Under the pieces are notes generated by a model that worked only from the letters and a program-made list of their open reading frames with translations, ran no database searches and was not told the origin of the DNA. Source: Acanthaster planci (lineage: Eukaryota > Echinodermata > Asteroidea > Valvatida > Acanthasteridae). Taken from it: a DNA stretch of 64,000 nucleotides. Position 1 is the first letter of the stretch, and each line of letters starts with the position of its first letter. The stretch spans positions 1,290,335 to 1,354,334 of the forward strand of contig NW_019091388.1 in NCBI RefSeq assembly GCF_001949145.1, written 5' to 3'. Both the position numbers and the translations under genes were made by a program. Below are positions 1 to 12,400 of this stretch, piece by piece.

Positions 1-1254
1 GTGATACTTGTTTGCCTGTTATTACTAAGAGTGAAGACATACATATTTAAATGATTCTAGCAGCTCACATTATAGAACTTTAACCTAAATATCCGGTGAC
101 AAAGGATGAAATATCTAATATTAATAGTTTGCGGTTGTACGTGTGAGGGGACATCAAATTGCAACATTTTGGAATGTGTTTTGGGGTCTTAACATGTCAA
201 ATACTATAACTCCTTTAGAAATGACCCTTTATTTATATTAAAGCAAGTTATTTGGATTTGGAATGACACTTTATTTAAATGATTTAGTGACTAGCTGAAC
301 AAGATTCGTAAGTGACATGTTTCGTGTGTAAACAAGATCTACGTCCTGTTTCCGTTTGGGGTCAACATGTCTTCAGACTAACCCAATCATGGTAACATCC
401 TCAGTCAGTTCTGAGCGAGACAAATGTAATGAATTCAAATTTTTGTCAGGTTTGACAATGTGCCGTTACACGGCCGACATCTGAAGGGTACAGGAATCCA
501 CCCTCGTCAGTGAGCTTTTCCCCAAACCGGTAGCACTGGTTGTATGGTCGCAAAGCAGGGGCAACCACATTCAACGAAATATGGGAGAACAGGTTTAATT
601 GCGGCCAAAAATTATGAAAAGGGGTATATCAGGTCTTCGGCTCGCTAAATTTTTCTAAGGGTTATCCCACCCCGGAAAAATTCTAAACAGGTAACTATTT
701 CCCCCTCCATTTATGTCTCCTAATGATTAAGCCGATTTTGTTTCAACTTACGGATTGTTCTAACGCGCTTAAACTTGTGTTCAATTCAACTTAGTTCAGA
801 GACAACTTGAACCAGACATGTTCAATGGCATAAATCAAGCCCCACGCAATTGAAAGAATTTACCAAACAATGTTTGAAAAAACGTTGTGAAGTTCCAGGA
901 CTTGAAATTTGAAAATCCAACACAGTGTATATGTGTGGAAATGGATGTAATTACCGAATGCAGAACCTGGGTTTTTTTGTTTTCGTTTTGCAATTTAATA
1001 TTCGGGACCGAAATGTTGTCGCTGACAGCGGTAAAAAAAAGTTGACAAGGAGTGGGGTCGTCCCGTGTTTGATAAGAGGCCAATAGTAGGCATAAAGGCC
1101 CCGCCGCATCTCATGATATAGCACCTCATTTTTTCTTACTCAGAAACTGTAACTAATTGTGTAAGAATATCAACGAAAAACACTTCCCCGTGCATGCAGG
1201 CTGTGATGGGGGTAACTTGCCATGAGCAATTCTCTCTCAAAAAATAGGCGGTCT

Positions 1255-1451
1255 CATTGGCGTAACCCGAGTGGCAGGGGCATGTGTCCCACATCTAGGT
1301 CCGCGCACCCCGCTGGCGGCATCACCCCCCTTCCTCATTTTAAAATCCGCCCAACCTATGAACAAGACGCGTTCATAGGTTTTAGTTGCCCCCTGAGAAA
1401 ATGTGTACACCCCTGGGGTGTCTCCCAAATGTCACGTCAGTCACGCCACCA
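1255..1451. repeat. Candidate hAT-like MITE
   Basis: The left end begins CATTGGCGTAAC and the right end closes GTCACGCCACCA, an imperfect inverted pair similar to hAT termini of the CAGTGGCG type. The flanking 8-mers GGCGGTCT (1247-1254) and GGCGGTTC (1452-1459) share their first six bases, which would fit an aged 8-bp target duplication. No transposase is encoded. Confidence 0.4.
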
Positions 1452-2859
1452 GGCGGTTCACCTTTCGGTTTTTTTCAGATTGCCGCTCATTATGAGACTG
1501 AGACTAAGCCGTTTTCCAGTACTCAAAGAGTCGTCGCCGCTGCCGGGCTTGTGTCTCCAAAATCGATCACCGATTGTCGCCCCAAAGCGTTCAAATCAAA
1601 TGAAACTACGGTAATACTTTGCTCTTTTGCATTTGATGTTCCTTTGGCACTGTTGGACTTACTTTTTGAGCTAATAACTCAAAAGCAAGGTGGTAAAAAC
1701 AGACTAACTGAGACAGACGAAGTCAAGTATTAATAAACGGCCCAACTAGTCGTGACTCGATCGACGTTGGACTTTCATCATGTGTTGCTCCACATAGAAT
1801 GTTCAAGACCTTTCCATTTTCTTGAGAGGGATTCTTTCGTTTTTCTTTACCAAAAAGAAAATGTACTTCTGCATGAAAGCGGTCAACATAAATACTTGGT
1901 AAGTATTTTGTTTGGAATTTTTTTGAAAACGCTATAATCGGCTGAATGAGTTCTTTCAGTATAGCCTCTCTCGGGTCGCATACAAACATTGTTCTCGCAG
2001 CGCTAGCGCAACAAGTGCTGGTGTGTGTCATGCATGGTACGACTGCCATAGAGACTAGTCAAACAATGGCACTTCACCGTTTACGATCGTCAACGCTAGA
2101 GAACCTCACCGGTTTGCAGCCTTAGACCACGCTTCCACTCTTCTGGTAACAGCTAATTTATTTATTTTAGTGATTATTACTTATCAGAACTGACGTTTCA
2201 CAACATACTCGTTTGGATTTGGTAATAATCTCTGTCAGATTCCTAGACTGTCGAAACGATCAAAATTCACCGGTATACAGCGTGCAGTAGTCCAGACTAT
2301 TTGCATTCATTCTTAATTCAAACAGTCTGGCTTCCGTCTTTGAGCCGCCGAGTTGTGACAGATTTACGTTGACCACGGTCAGACGGTTGGGCATTGGCCT
2401 TGTTTTTTTCTGGTAGGCGTTTACTAGGCCTAACGTTAATCCAACATTTACAGCGTTTTACTTTCTGGCATAAAAACTGCGACTGTGTTGCTCAGTGAGT
2501 GGGGCAGATCATTAGGTACCATTTAACAAGAATACAGTGCCCGTGGACTAGTCTTATTCATGCATCATCCTGTCACTTTGTGTCAGCGACAGTTTCACGG
2601 AGGCCTTTTTTTAGTTTGTGCCAACACTGGCCAAGTTTTTGTAACCTACTGACCTAAGTTACCTTGCAACACGCCATGTGTAGTTTGTTTACAGGTTTGG
2701 ATGTGAACTCGGAGTAAAGTTACAGGATATGAGCATGTGAACAAATTCCTTAGCTTATTTGAGATTTGTAAGTTAGACTAAATGGCTGGCAATCTTAGTT
2801 CACTTTGTCGTTTGTTGAAGCATTTTTGCAAGCTCCTTGACTAAATGTTGACTGATAGC

Positions 2860-2911
2860 CCTAACAGTCTCAAATCCTCAGATTTTAACATGATTTTACA
2901 TACAACCTAGG
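2860..2911 (+). repeat. Dispersed repeat, copy 1 of 3
   Basis: Shares the core GATTT(C/T)AA(C/T)ATGATTTT and a following CCTAGG with segments at 9709-9761 and 42927-42980. The upstream AACAG...AATC(C/T)TC is also shared. It is probably a fragment of an interspersed element. Confidence 0.6.
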
Positions 2912-3411
2912 GGGGTAGGGTTGGTAATATTGATATTGTTGATATCTTAAAATTCAGCTTCAACAATAAGATTCTCTTTAATAAAATTATATTTATTTTT
3001 GTTGTGGGTAATGAGAACATTATGGGTAATTTGTTAGATACACTTGTCCATGTTCAAATGTGTATAGAACAGTGCTGTTGAATGCCTTTGCAAGTCAAAT
3101 TCAACTTCACGCCTCTGTCTTTAACTGGACTTGGGATTTGTCACTTAAGTGGGACAAAACCAGTCATCATAGTAAATGATTGCAACTTGAATGCTGTTTT
3201 TGCTCTTCTTGCAAATGAAACTTTGTTTTTCTCATCTTTCTTTGCAGAACTCAAGCGGCACACTTGTTTACACACAGCAAGGTCTCAGCATGGCAAAACA
3301 CATCCATTCTACGTGCTTGGCCCTTGAGATATTCAGCTGATTAATCAACAGTATTGTTCCAAGCAGGAGGGGCAGAACTATTACAAGTAACAACAGTTGT
3401 CAAATATTAGT

Positions 3412-3452
3412 ATGAGCAAAGCCAAGATGGACAAAAGCCTATCCACTCCAGG
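3412..3452 (+). CDS. AGTPBP1: AGTPBP1 coding exon 1 (start codon)
   Basis: Encodes residues 1-13, beginning [11 protein letters not shown], which resembles the start of vertebrate CCP1. The donor is gg|gtaggt and leaves two bases for the next exon. An in-frame TAA at 3388-3390 shows this is the first ATG of the frame. An acceptor-like ttctttgcag ending at 3247 suggests that a leader exon runs from about 3248 into this start; that leader boundary is inferred. Confidence 0.8.
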
Positions 3453-6400
3453 GTAGGTCAGCGTCAATTAACTTGATACAAAATGTAGCGGTTTGTCTGG
3501 ATTGATATCACCTCTGTTGTCATTTGAGAAGTTGTTTCTGGAACTTTTAGGTGTTAAATATCTTGGTTTACATGTAAATAATCCTAACACTGCCTGTACA
3601 GAAACTGTAACAGCATCCTCCTATTTCTACTTTGTGCAAGAAAAGTTTAGGAATGTGCCAAATATTTAAATATTTATTTTTGAAATTAGATATTCAGTGG
3701 TTAAAATCAATGAAATAATAAAAATTTGGTTGTTTGGTAACAATATTACGTTAAAAGTAGATTTCAAGGTTTTAAGATTAATCTTAAAAGCAGCTGGTGT
3801 ATATGGGTATTCCAGAAATTAGGGGTCCAGTTTTTGTGTCCCTGTCACATCTGATGATGTTGTACGTTCAGAACCTATTTTCCAATTTCTAAGAGTGATG
3901 AATTAATGCAAATTACCTGCCAAACAAATAGTAATAGTTTGAAATCAATTTCAGTGATATTTCCACGTCAAATAACAAAGGTCACATGCAACAGGGACAC
4001 AAAAATGGTCACACTTTTAGACCCAAAATTTCTGGAATTACCCTTATGGTCAACAGTATAAGCTAAACCTTTTCTTCCGGTTTTCCGTTAACTTTTTTTG
4101 TGGCGGGTGAACTCTTTGGGACTTGTAGACTGATAGAAAAAAAAATCACCAGTCAGGACCGGACATCAATTGGTCCTCCATCATCCTCCTTTAACAAGGG
4201 GACGGATATCAGTTCTAAGACTTAGTGAGGTAGAACACCACATAAACATGCAGATTTTGTTTCTTCTTGTGTGGGAATGTGGCATAAGGTCTGCTCTCTC
4301 ATGTCACAGCTGTGTTTTTCCTACAGGTGGTTGCTAAAACTGTGGTTGGCCATTGGTACAAAAGTAAAAGAATGATTCACAAAGTGTTGAAAATCCCACG
4401 CAGCTATCAGAACGCCAGATAATAACACACGTACCGTCACTACTAAAGGAAGACTAAATGAAAATACAACCCTATTTAAAAATCAATGGGACCATTGTCC
4501 GTTTTGAACGAATTTGGGGTAAAATCGAAGGCCAACTAAGAGCTGATATTTCTGCAAACTTTGGCCACCCATACAAGTTAGAGGCAAAATGAGAGTGGTC
4601 TGTAGCCAGAATATTTGATTGAATGGGAGGTTGAATAGTTAAATATTCAGTTATTCAAATTGACTCAGCCTTACAAAGGATTTGAAAGATTCACTGTCCA
4701 TGCCCTAGACTCAAAATGTAATTATCACCCTGGGTTAAAAATATCTTGCGTCACTGAATTTAGTAATGCAAATGTTGCACTTCAATTTTTTTCTTAAATA
4801 CAACTGATCAAATGATTTAGTGGTTTCTTCACTAGATAACTGCCTTAGTACTTGTGCTTTATGTGAAATCTTGTATAATCAAGTCATAATGCCGTAAATC
4901 CTCGAAATACTCACAAATGTAAAGGCAGTTCTCCACTTTTTGTACAAACTTTCACATGCATTTCTAGATCACGAATTGGGACTTTGCTGTATTCCCTTGA
5001 AAAGCTCAACAGTTCCAACACAGAGGATGTTGAGCAGATGCGTTACACAACAGCCAAAATATTAAACTGCACCAGAGATCAAGGTACGTGTAGTAAATTG
5101 TAGTAAAAATTTGATTATGTACATGCACTCATTTTAGAAATGACATAGGCCTAAGGAATTTCATTGCTAATTTTCTTGAGAAGGCATGTGTATGTACAAA
5201 AGTGTTTATTGTGGTAGTATTTGAGTGTTAAAGGGCTTGGATTGCAATATTTATGTTGCCTGATTTTTGATTTAGAGTTGATGAGATCTGACAATGCAGT
5301 ACAAAAATGAATTGGTCTGAACGGTGTTGGCACAAGTGGTAAACAGTCTACTCTTATTGCAACTGGAACATCAGTTTTGGACAATGTAGACAGCTCCTCT
5401 GCAGAACAAATTTGCTGGTTGGCAAATGAAATGTGCAGACCAACAGATGATCAGGCTGTGAATGAGAAATTGCTCGTTAATATTTCGTCATTTCATATTT
5501 TTAAGGTTAACAGTTACACTGTTGGTTTTTGGATTTAGAACCCGTTCGGAAACAGATCATGTCAAAAACTACAAACGGGTTGGAGATACTACTCTCAACG
5601 CTGGAGGTGAGTCAGTGTGTTTTTACTTGCGCTGAAAAGTCTCAACCTTTTCTGCTGGTACAGACCAATAAGTTGTTGCCAAATCCTGGGAAGGAAACCT
5701 TAAGGATCATGGGTACATCCAACAGCTGATATCAACAAACAGCAGATTCCTTGGGGTAGACACAAAATGCATTTTGAGTGAAGTAAAGTACTGACTATAT
5801 TAAGCGCAGGTCCAACCTCGAGACTGCATTTGTGAAGCCTTTTGTCTTATTTTGTTACAATATGAAAACCATTTGGCAAAGTGTGCGCAAATATTGGCAC
5901 TTTTCTTCCCTGATGCACTGTGGGCAGTGCAGGTCGTCCACAATCAAGGTCAGCTCTGCTGCATTGCATGTACACCCACCAGTGGTTTCTGAGTGGCAGT
6001 TTGACATAGTACATCACAGCAAGTTCATGCGTTCCTTGCATGATTCAGGAGTGTAAAGATCTTAAAATGTCTAGGAAATTTGGATGGTAACGAGACATGG
6101 GGGCTTACTAATGTTGTAAAATAGTTGATGTATTCCTGATGGGTTTCAAAACTACTGCCAAGACATCCCTCTCTGTTGGTCTATTGCCTTACCATCTTTA
6201 ATGTGATGACTTTCTTCAGAGTTCGGCCGACAACCATGTCTCTTTCCATGTGGTATCAACATTGATGGAGTTGTTATACACGGGTAAACGAGCTTCAGTT
6301 CTTGTGACGCACGGAGCGACTCAGATTCTGCTGGCTGCCCTCGGGATGGCGTCTCGCGCACAGCCAGTTTCGGAAGAGCTCATGGTGGCCTTGCATCATG

Positions 6401-9400
6401 TTCTTAGTAAAATTGGACCCAAAGGTTTGTATCTCCCAATTCTGCATTCTGACCATTGCATTTATGGCTGATTGGCTGAGATTTTGTTATCCTAACTGCC
6501 AGTGTTTTTTTACTGGGAAATGTTTCTGAATCCACCACCACAATCTGCTGGGCTGTATGTGTATCTTCCTAACTCTTTTAAAGTCCTCTAAGCCTCTTTG
6601 TAGATTTTAAAGGATTTTGGAGGGTTAGGGTTAAAAAAAACCCCAAATGTATGTGTGATCCAACTTAGCAAAGTGAATCAGAAGTTACCGGAATTGAAGG
6701 CCGTTAAAAGAATCTTGCAGGATACAAAGCAGGAATCCTCAACAAATTTACCCACTTGATGTCCATTTTCTTCAGGACAAACTAAGTGATGCATCAAATG
6801 GACGAGTTCAGCTCACTCAAAAATACTAGAAAATGGCCTTAAGACTTGTTTGATGAGATCGGGTTATATTACGTAGAATTTTACTTCATGTCTATGGTTA
6901 CTATATAGACTTGTCATCAATTCTGGTGCACTGTGGTTAATGTTGCGTAGTGACATGGATCAAACTTCAGTTGTGATCAACATGAATCGCATTTTAGCTC
7001 AGACTCAGACTTGACCCATCAAACTTTTCTTGCAGCCAATTTGGACTCTTGGCTAGGAGTTCACCCTTTTAAGGCTCGAAATATAACTCTGCAAGTGACT
7101 CATGATGTCTGTGCCCTTGAGCAGTGACATCTATGAATTGACCCCTTTTTGTACGAGGACAGAGTGTGTAGTTATTTGTTTTTGTGTTATTACAGACAGA
7201 AAGTTTGGTGTGAAAGCTCGTCTCAGCGGTGCCTTACCTATTACATTTGGCCTGGTCCGTACCAACACAGCAAACTTTGAGATCTTGCAACCAGCCCTTC
7301 AGGTGCTCAAGATATATGCAACCAATTGTAAGTAGACTTAGTGCCGATAGACATGCAGGGTTCTGTTTCGCCACCCTCTTACATTTGTCTGTGATGGCCT
7401 AGGCAATGCCTTCCATTGAGAGCATTTTTTGAAATAACTTGGGTTGATTCCATTAGACTATGTTCATGTGTCGGCCATCTAGAATTGAACTTGANNNNNN
7501 NNNNNNNNNNNNNNNNNNNNNNNNNNNNNNNNNNNNNNNNNNNNNNNNNNNNNNNNNNNNNNNNNNNNNNNNNNNNNNNNNNNNNNNNNNNNNNNNNNNN
7601 NNNNNNNNNNNNNNNNNNNNNNNNNNNNNNNNNNNNNNNNNNNNNNNNNNNNNNNNNNNNNNNNNNNNNNNNNNNNNNNNNNNNNNNNNNNNNNNNNNNN
7701 NNNNNNNNNNNNNNNNNNNNNNNNNNNNNNNNNNNNNNNNNNNNNNNNNNNNNNNNNNNNNNNNNNNNNNNNNNNNNNNNNNNNNNNNNNNNNNNNNNNN
7801 NNNNNNNNNNNNNNNNNNNNNNNNNNNNNNNNNNNNNNNNNNNNNNNNNNNNNNNNNNNNNNNNNNNNNNNNNNNNNNNNNNNNNNNNNNNNNNNNNNNN
7901 NNNNNNNNNNNNNNNNNNNNNNNNNNNNNNNNNNNNNNNNNNNNNNNNNNNNNNNNNNNNNNNNNNNNNNNNNNNNNNNNNNNNNNNNNNNNNNNNNNNN
8001 NNNNNNNNNNNNNNNNNNNNNNNNNNNNNNNNNNNNNNNNNNNNNNNNNNNNNNNNNNNNNNNNNNNNNNNNNNNNNNNNNNNNNNNNNNNNNNNNNNNN
8101 NNNNNNNNNNNNNNNNNNNNNNNNNNNNNNNNNNNNNNNNNNNNNNNNNNNNNNNNNNNNNNNNNNNNNNNNNNNNNNNNNNNNNNNNNNNNNNNNNNNN
8201 NNNNNNNNNNNNNNNNNNNNNNNNNNNNNNNNNNNNNNNNNNNNNNNNNNNNNNNNNNNNNGGGATATTTATTATGTACCGAACACTAACAAAAGGGTCT
8301 TTCCATTTCAATTCATTTTAGAAATCAAATGTATTTAGAAGTCACTCGTCTGAACTTCCCAAACTCTAAAGATTTTCCCAATAACCAATACCTAGCATTC
8401 ATGTGTAGCCCAAATTCGTGCAACTTGAAAATTTACATTTCTTTCTTAATAACTTAGCTAAAATGTGAGTGTTACATTACTGATTCTTTTGACCGTTTCT
8501 CACCCAGCTGTGAATGCTTCCTATTTGGGTAAGTCTGGAGCTGTAAGCTGCATGTTCAGGATTCTTTCTGTGTGTGGTCGTAAACACAACAGTACCCTTC
8601 GCCTCGCATTGGACATTCTGTGCCAGCTTGTCAAGTCAAGTAAGTTTATGATTTGCAGTTAACCCCTTAATGCAGGGATTCTTTTGATCGTGACTGCTGG
8701 GCTGTGGTATGCCCTGTAAGCAAAGCTCTGTCCATCAGCAGGCCAACATTGAAACCAGCAGGTGCATGATGAATAGAATGTATATGTGGTATGCACTAAT
8801 CCTCACACAAAGCCGTGGCTGTCAATGGTTCCCCCCCTCTCCCGATGAAGGGGTTAATAAGAACTGTTGTCTCTGGTGCACACTCTGAATTCTGTAAACA
8901 TTGGGCGATGTGGAGCAAATGTCAGCTCGTTTGTTCTATGTTTAGATCTTTTTATTTTGGGTGGTCCTGTAGGCCTCTCAGGAACATGAGATTTCAACAA
9001 TACCTGTGAAGCTGTATATTAAATTACTCGGGGAGTCAGGTTGGTGTAGTGGTTCTTTCCTCGCCTTCCACCTCTGTGGTCCAAGTTTGAATCCTGGCTT
9101 GGTCCACATGTGGATTTGGTTTTCTATACCCAGCAAGATATGGGACGGAAGGGTACCCCCCCAACATGTGCAATCCCTATACACTCTCTAGACTATTGTT
9201 ACCCAACACATCCCCCCCAGATGTCTGAAAAGAATTCCTGAGATTCTGATCAAACACTGACCAACACAAAGGTTGGGGGTGCTCTCCATCCCACATCTTG
9301 CTTCAAATGGGTATTCAGTCCCCACCTGATCTGTCCAGAATATTCCCCTGGGGTTTTCCACCCACCTCGAAAACTGTAACTGCTTCTTATTTCAATGTGC

Positions 9401-12400
9401 TTGAGTCTTCAAGTATATGAAGTCGGCGCATCACTCGGAAGAAGAAGGATAAAGTGTGGGTGTAAGCCATCCAGTCAGGAAAAGTATTGTCTAAAGCCTT
9501 GGTGCTTGTTGTGGTCACAAGAGTTGTAGGATAGTTTCATTTGCTGGAAACACAAAGCCTTCTGCCAGTGACGATGGTTTTGTATAAAGGAAAAAAAGCA
9601 ACATTCAGGAAAACTTGCCGAGGTGTCCCTAGATGCCTGTTACGCAAAACTACTTCTGACATGCTGAGACATTTCAAAGACATTAGCCAAATTTATAAGC
9701 ATATTGAAACCAACAGGGTGCAATCCTCTGATTTCAATATGATTTTGACACACACCCTAGGAAGTCAGGTTTAACGTGGATGGCAGATCACTGATATCAT
9801 AATCTGCAGGATAGATCTTGAACCATTGAAGTATCTGCAGATATTTTTGAATACATAAAGCATGAAACTGCTAAGTCTGCAGGGGTCTGAAAACCTCAGT
9901 GTTCATTATGTTATATTTATCTCTCCAAAAACGAGAGGATTATCATTTGGCCCTGTTGAATTTAGCAAATGTCGCCCCTTTCAATTGTTGGTTGCTTCAG
10001 ATTGCCAGGGTTGTTTATAGAATATTTCAAGAGTCATAGGGCTTTTGCTAAGCATGAGTTGTCATGTGCATCGACTCAATGGGTGGATCAGGCAGAGCAT
10101 GTTATTCACTCCGAGCGGTAACAAGAGAGGGCGTTTTTACTTAGCAACAACCGTCCTTGGGTGAGACTCACTTCATGTGCCCACAGGTTTATGTACATTT
10201 GGCGAGGAACTTACTGACAGAGCGTGAACAATTACTGTTCTGAATCACTGAATTTGCGGTCTTTGTACGTGCATTGGGTGCGTGAAGGAACGTGGTTGAA
10301 AACTTCCCACCAGCCTGTCCCTTTGCTGGAAAGGGCACACTTCAACTTGGGGTCGGTAACTCACATGGAGCTGTGATGTCCCTTCAAACCAGCTCACTAC
10401 TGATGTGATCTATTTGCCTTCGGCACAGAAATTGACAACCCTGTAGGATCTCAGTGTGGGCAGTGGGCACTTGGCAGCCGTGTTGAATTTTGACCTCACA
10501 TCTCTCTTTGTCATTGGCAAGGGATGACTTGTTTACAGAACCCCCTCCCAAATTACTTGTATCTATCATACCAGACATGACTTACTTAGTGGTGGTTTGT
10601 GTATGTTTGCTCTCCAGAGAGTAATGCGGCCAGAGCAGTAGGCCAGGGTGGTATCACCATGCTTCTCACCATGATGTGCGACTGGCAACGCAACGATGCC
10701 AGGAATCGACACGTCAGGATACGCAAAGCCATCCTGAATGCCATCAAAAACATCACTGTACTCAGTAAGCATGAAGTGACTCGTTAGTTTCCACAAGTTT
10801 TGCTTTATATCTGTTCCATTGTAAACTCTAACCTCTATCAGACATTTGGACCCATTGTACTCAAAGCAATCACAGATCATAAATGAGTCATGCATCAATC
10901 AGCTGAATAGCTCAAGACTCAACTTGGGTCTAAATGACTTGTTACAGGCTTAAGAGTAGTTAGGATGTGATGGGCTTAAGATGGACTCGTGAGGATGTGT
11001 AATAGACGTGTCAAGTAAGTATGATGTGAACTTGAGAGTTTTTGTAACCAACCCACATTGAACTCTTCACAGTAACCCAAAGTGCAGTTTTTCACTCTGT
11101 AAACTCAAGACTCCAAGCCCGATGTAAAGTAGCAGTATGTGGACTCTGTAGTACTGTATCCAGTGAAATCACACAAAATTAAGTGTTTGGTTGTGTGACC
11201 CAGTTCTGGGATTAGACTCGTTACAAGTGTCACCAACTTGTGCCAGCTACTTATCTCTTTATAGATATACAGATAATGTACTCTGAAGGTTTTGACTGCA
11301 AATGCATTCCAGTTTGAACATCATTTATTGCATTGTCATTTTCTACACAGTAAATACACGTCCTGTTTAAATTATTGAGAATTTTGCCTTTATATGCCAT
11401 TCTGCTATTTAAACATGCTGTGTGGCTGCTTTCCAAATATGGCGTCTGGGTTTTGTTTGAATAAACACCACACTAGAAAGAATAACTGTCACAAAACCAC
11501 TGCAATATTTGCTGTTATTACCACTTTGTGTACAGGGTCAGGAAGAAAAGCATTCATCGATGCGAGTGGCATCAAGGTCCTCTATGACATTGCCCAGGAA
11601 AACACCGCCAGTCACTGTAAGTTCACAATGGAAGATTGGTCACTCCGCATAAGCCCGCTGAGAGCATTCTCAAGAGTTTAATGTTCCTGAACCGTTCATA
11701 ATGCTTCTGATCGGACCTTTTAACAGGATCATGTCATGTTCCAAATCAAATTGCGTTTTTCACCGAGGAAGATATGTGAAATGGATTAGATTTGTGCCTT
11801 GGAGATGCATACAGCATACCGCTTGAAATTTGAACAAAGAAAATAAATAAAAAAAGATGCACTGAAAGATGTGTTTAAACCTGTTGAAAATTCAGCACAA
11901 ATTGGAAATTGGAACTTGGAAGCAAAAAATACACTAGTCATTGACCTGACGGCATTTACTTGGCAGACTTGTTTGTATTGTTTCTGCCTTGTTCTTTACA
12001 GGCAAGGAGTTGGAATCCCTTGTCAATCTTACCAGTGTCATCCTGAGGAAGTGCTCTCCACTTAACCGTCTCCCTGTCACCACCATCAAGTCCTGCATTA
12101 CCTTCAACTTACCACCCAGCACAGCAGGACTGCTCCCCTCTCCACCAGAAAGAGAAGGTAGAATATTTTATCAGTGAACGCTTCTTGGTCACTAACCCTT
12201 ATAACCTTAAACACACCAACACCCAGCTTTTTGGTCACTAACCCTTATAACCTTAAACACACCAATGCCCAGCACCAGGCCATGAATGATTTCTAACCCG
12301 ACAGCCAGTATTGCATTCAAGTCTGATGGCCTGATATATATTTTGAACTGGAAAAAGAATTGACTGCGACACTTAACAGATTCATTAAAAAAGAAAACAA

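Larger units (their letters stand above)
1..3411. other. 5' flank and probable leader of AGTPBP1; no gene recognised
   Basis: No open frame here resembles a known protein. The stretch should contain the AGTPBP1 promoter and non-coding leader, but I cannot place a transcription start. A GC-richer part at about 1220-1600 overlaps a candidate hAT-like MITE (1255-1451). One copy of a dispersed repeat lies at 2860-2911. A candidate leader exon begins at about 3248, after ttctttgcag. Confidence 0.5.
8640..10617 (+). other. AGTPBP1 intron 6 (2.0 kb)
   Basis: Non-coding. It holds the SINE-like element (about 9030-9400) and one copy of the dispersed repeat (9709-9761). I see nothing else I can name. 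Confidence 0.8.

Noticed and set aside
7379-8338. Three open frames of about 300 residues across 7379-8338
   Set aside because: They consist almost entirely of undetermined bases (assembly gap); the real ends are short intronic sequence.
9042-9094. tRNA gene suggested by A and B boxes
   Set aside because: The acceptor and anticodon arms do not pair; a SINE head is the better explanation.
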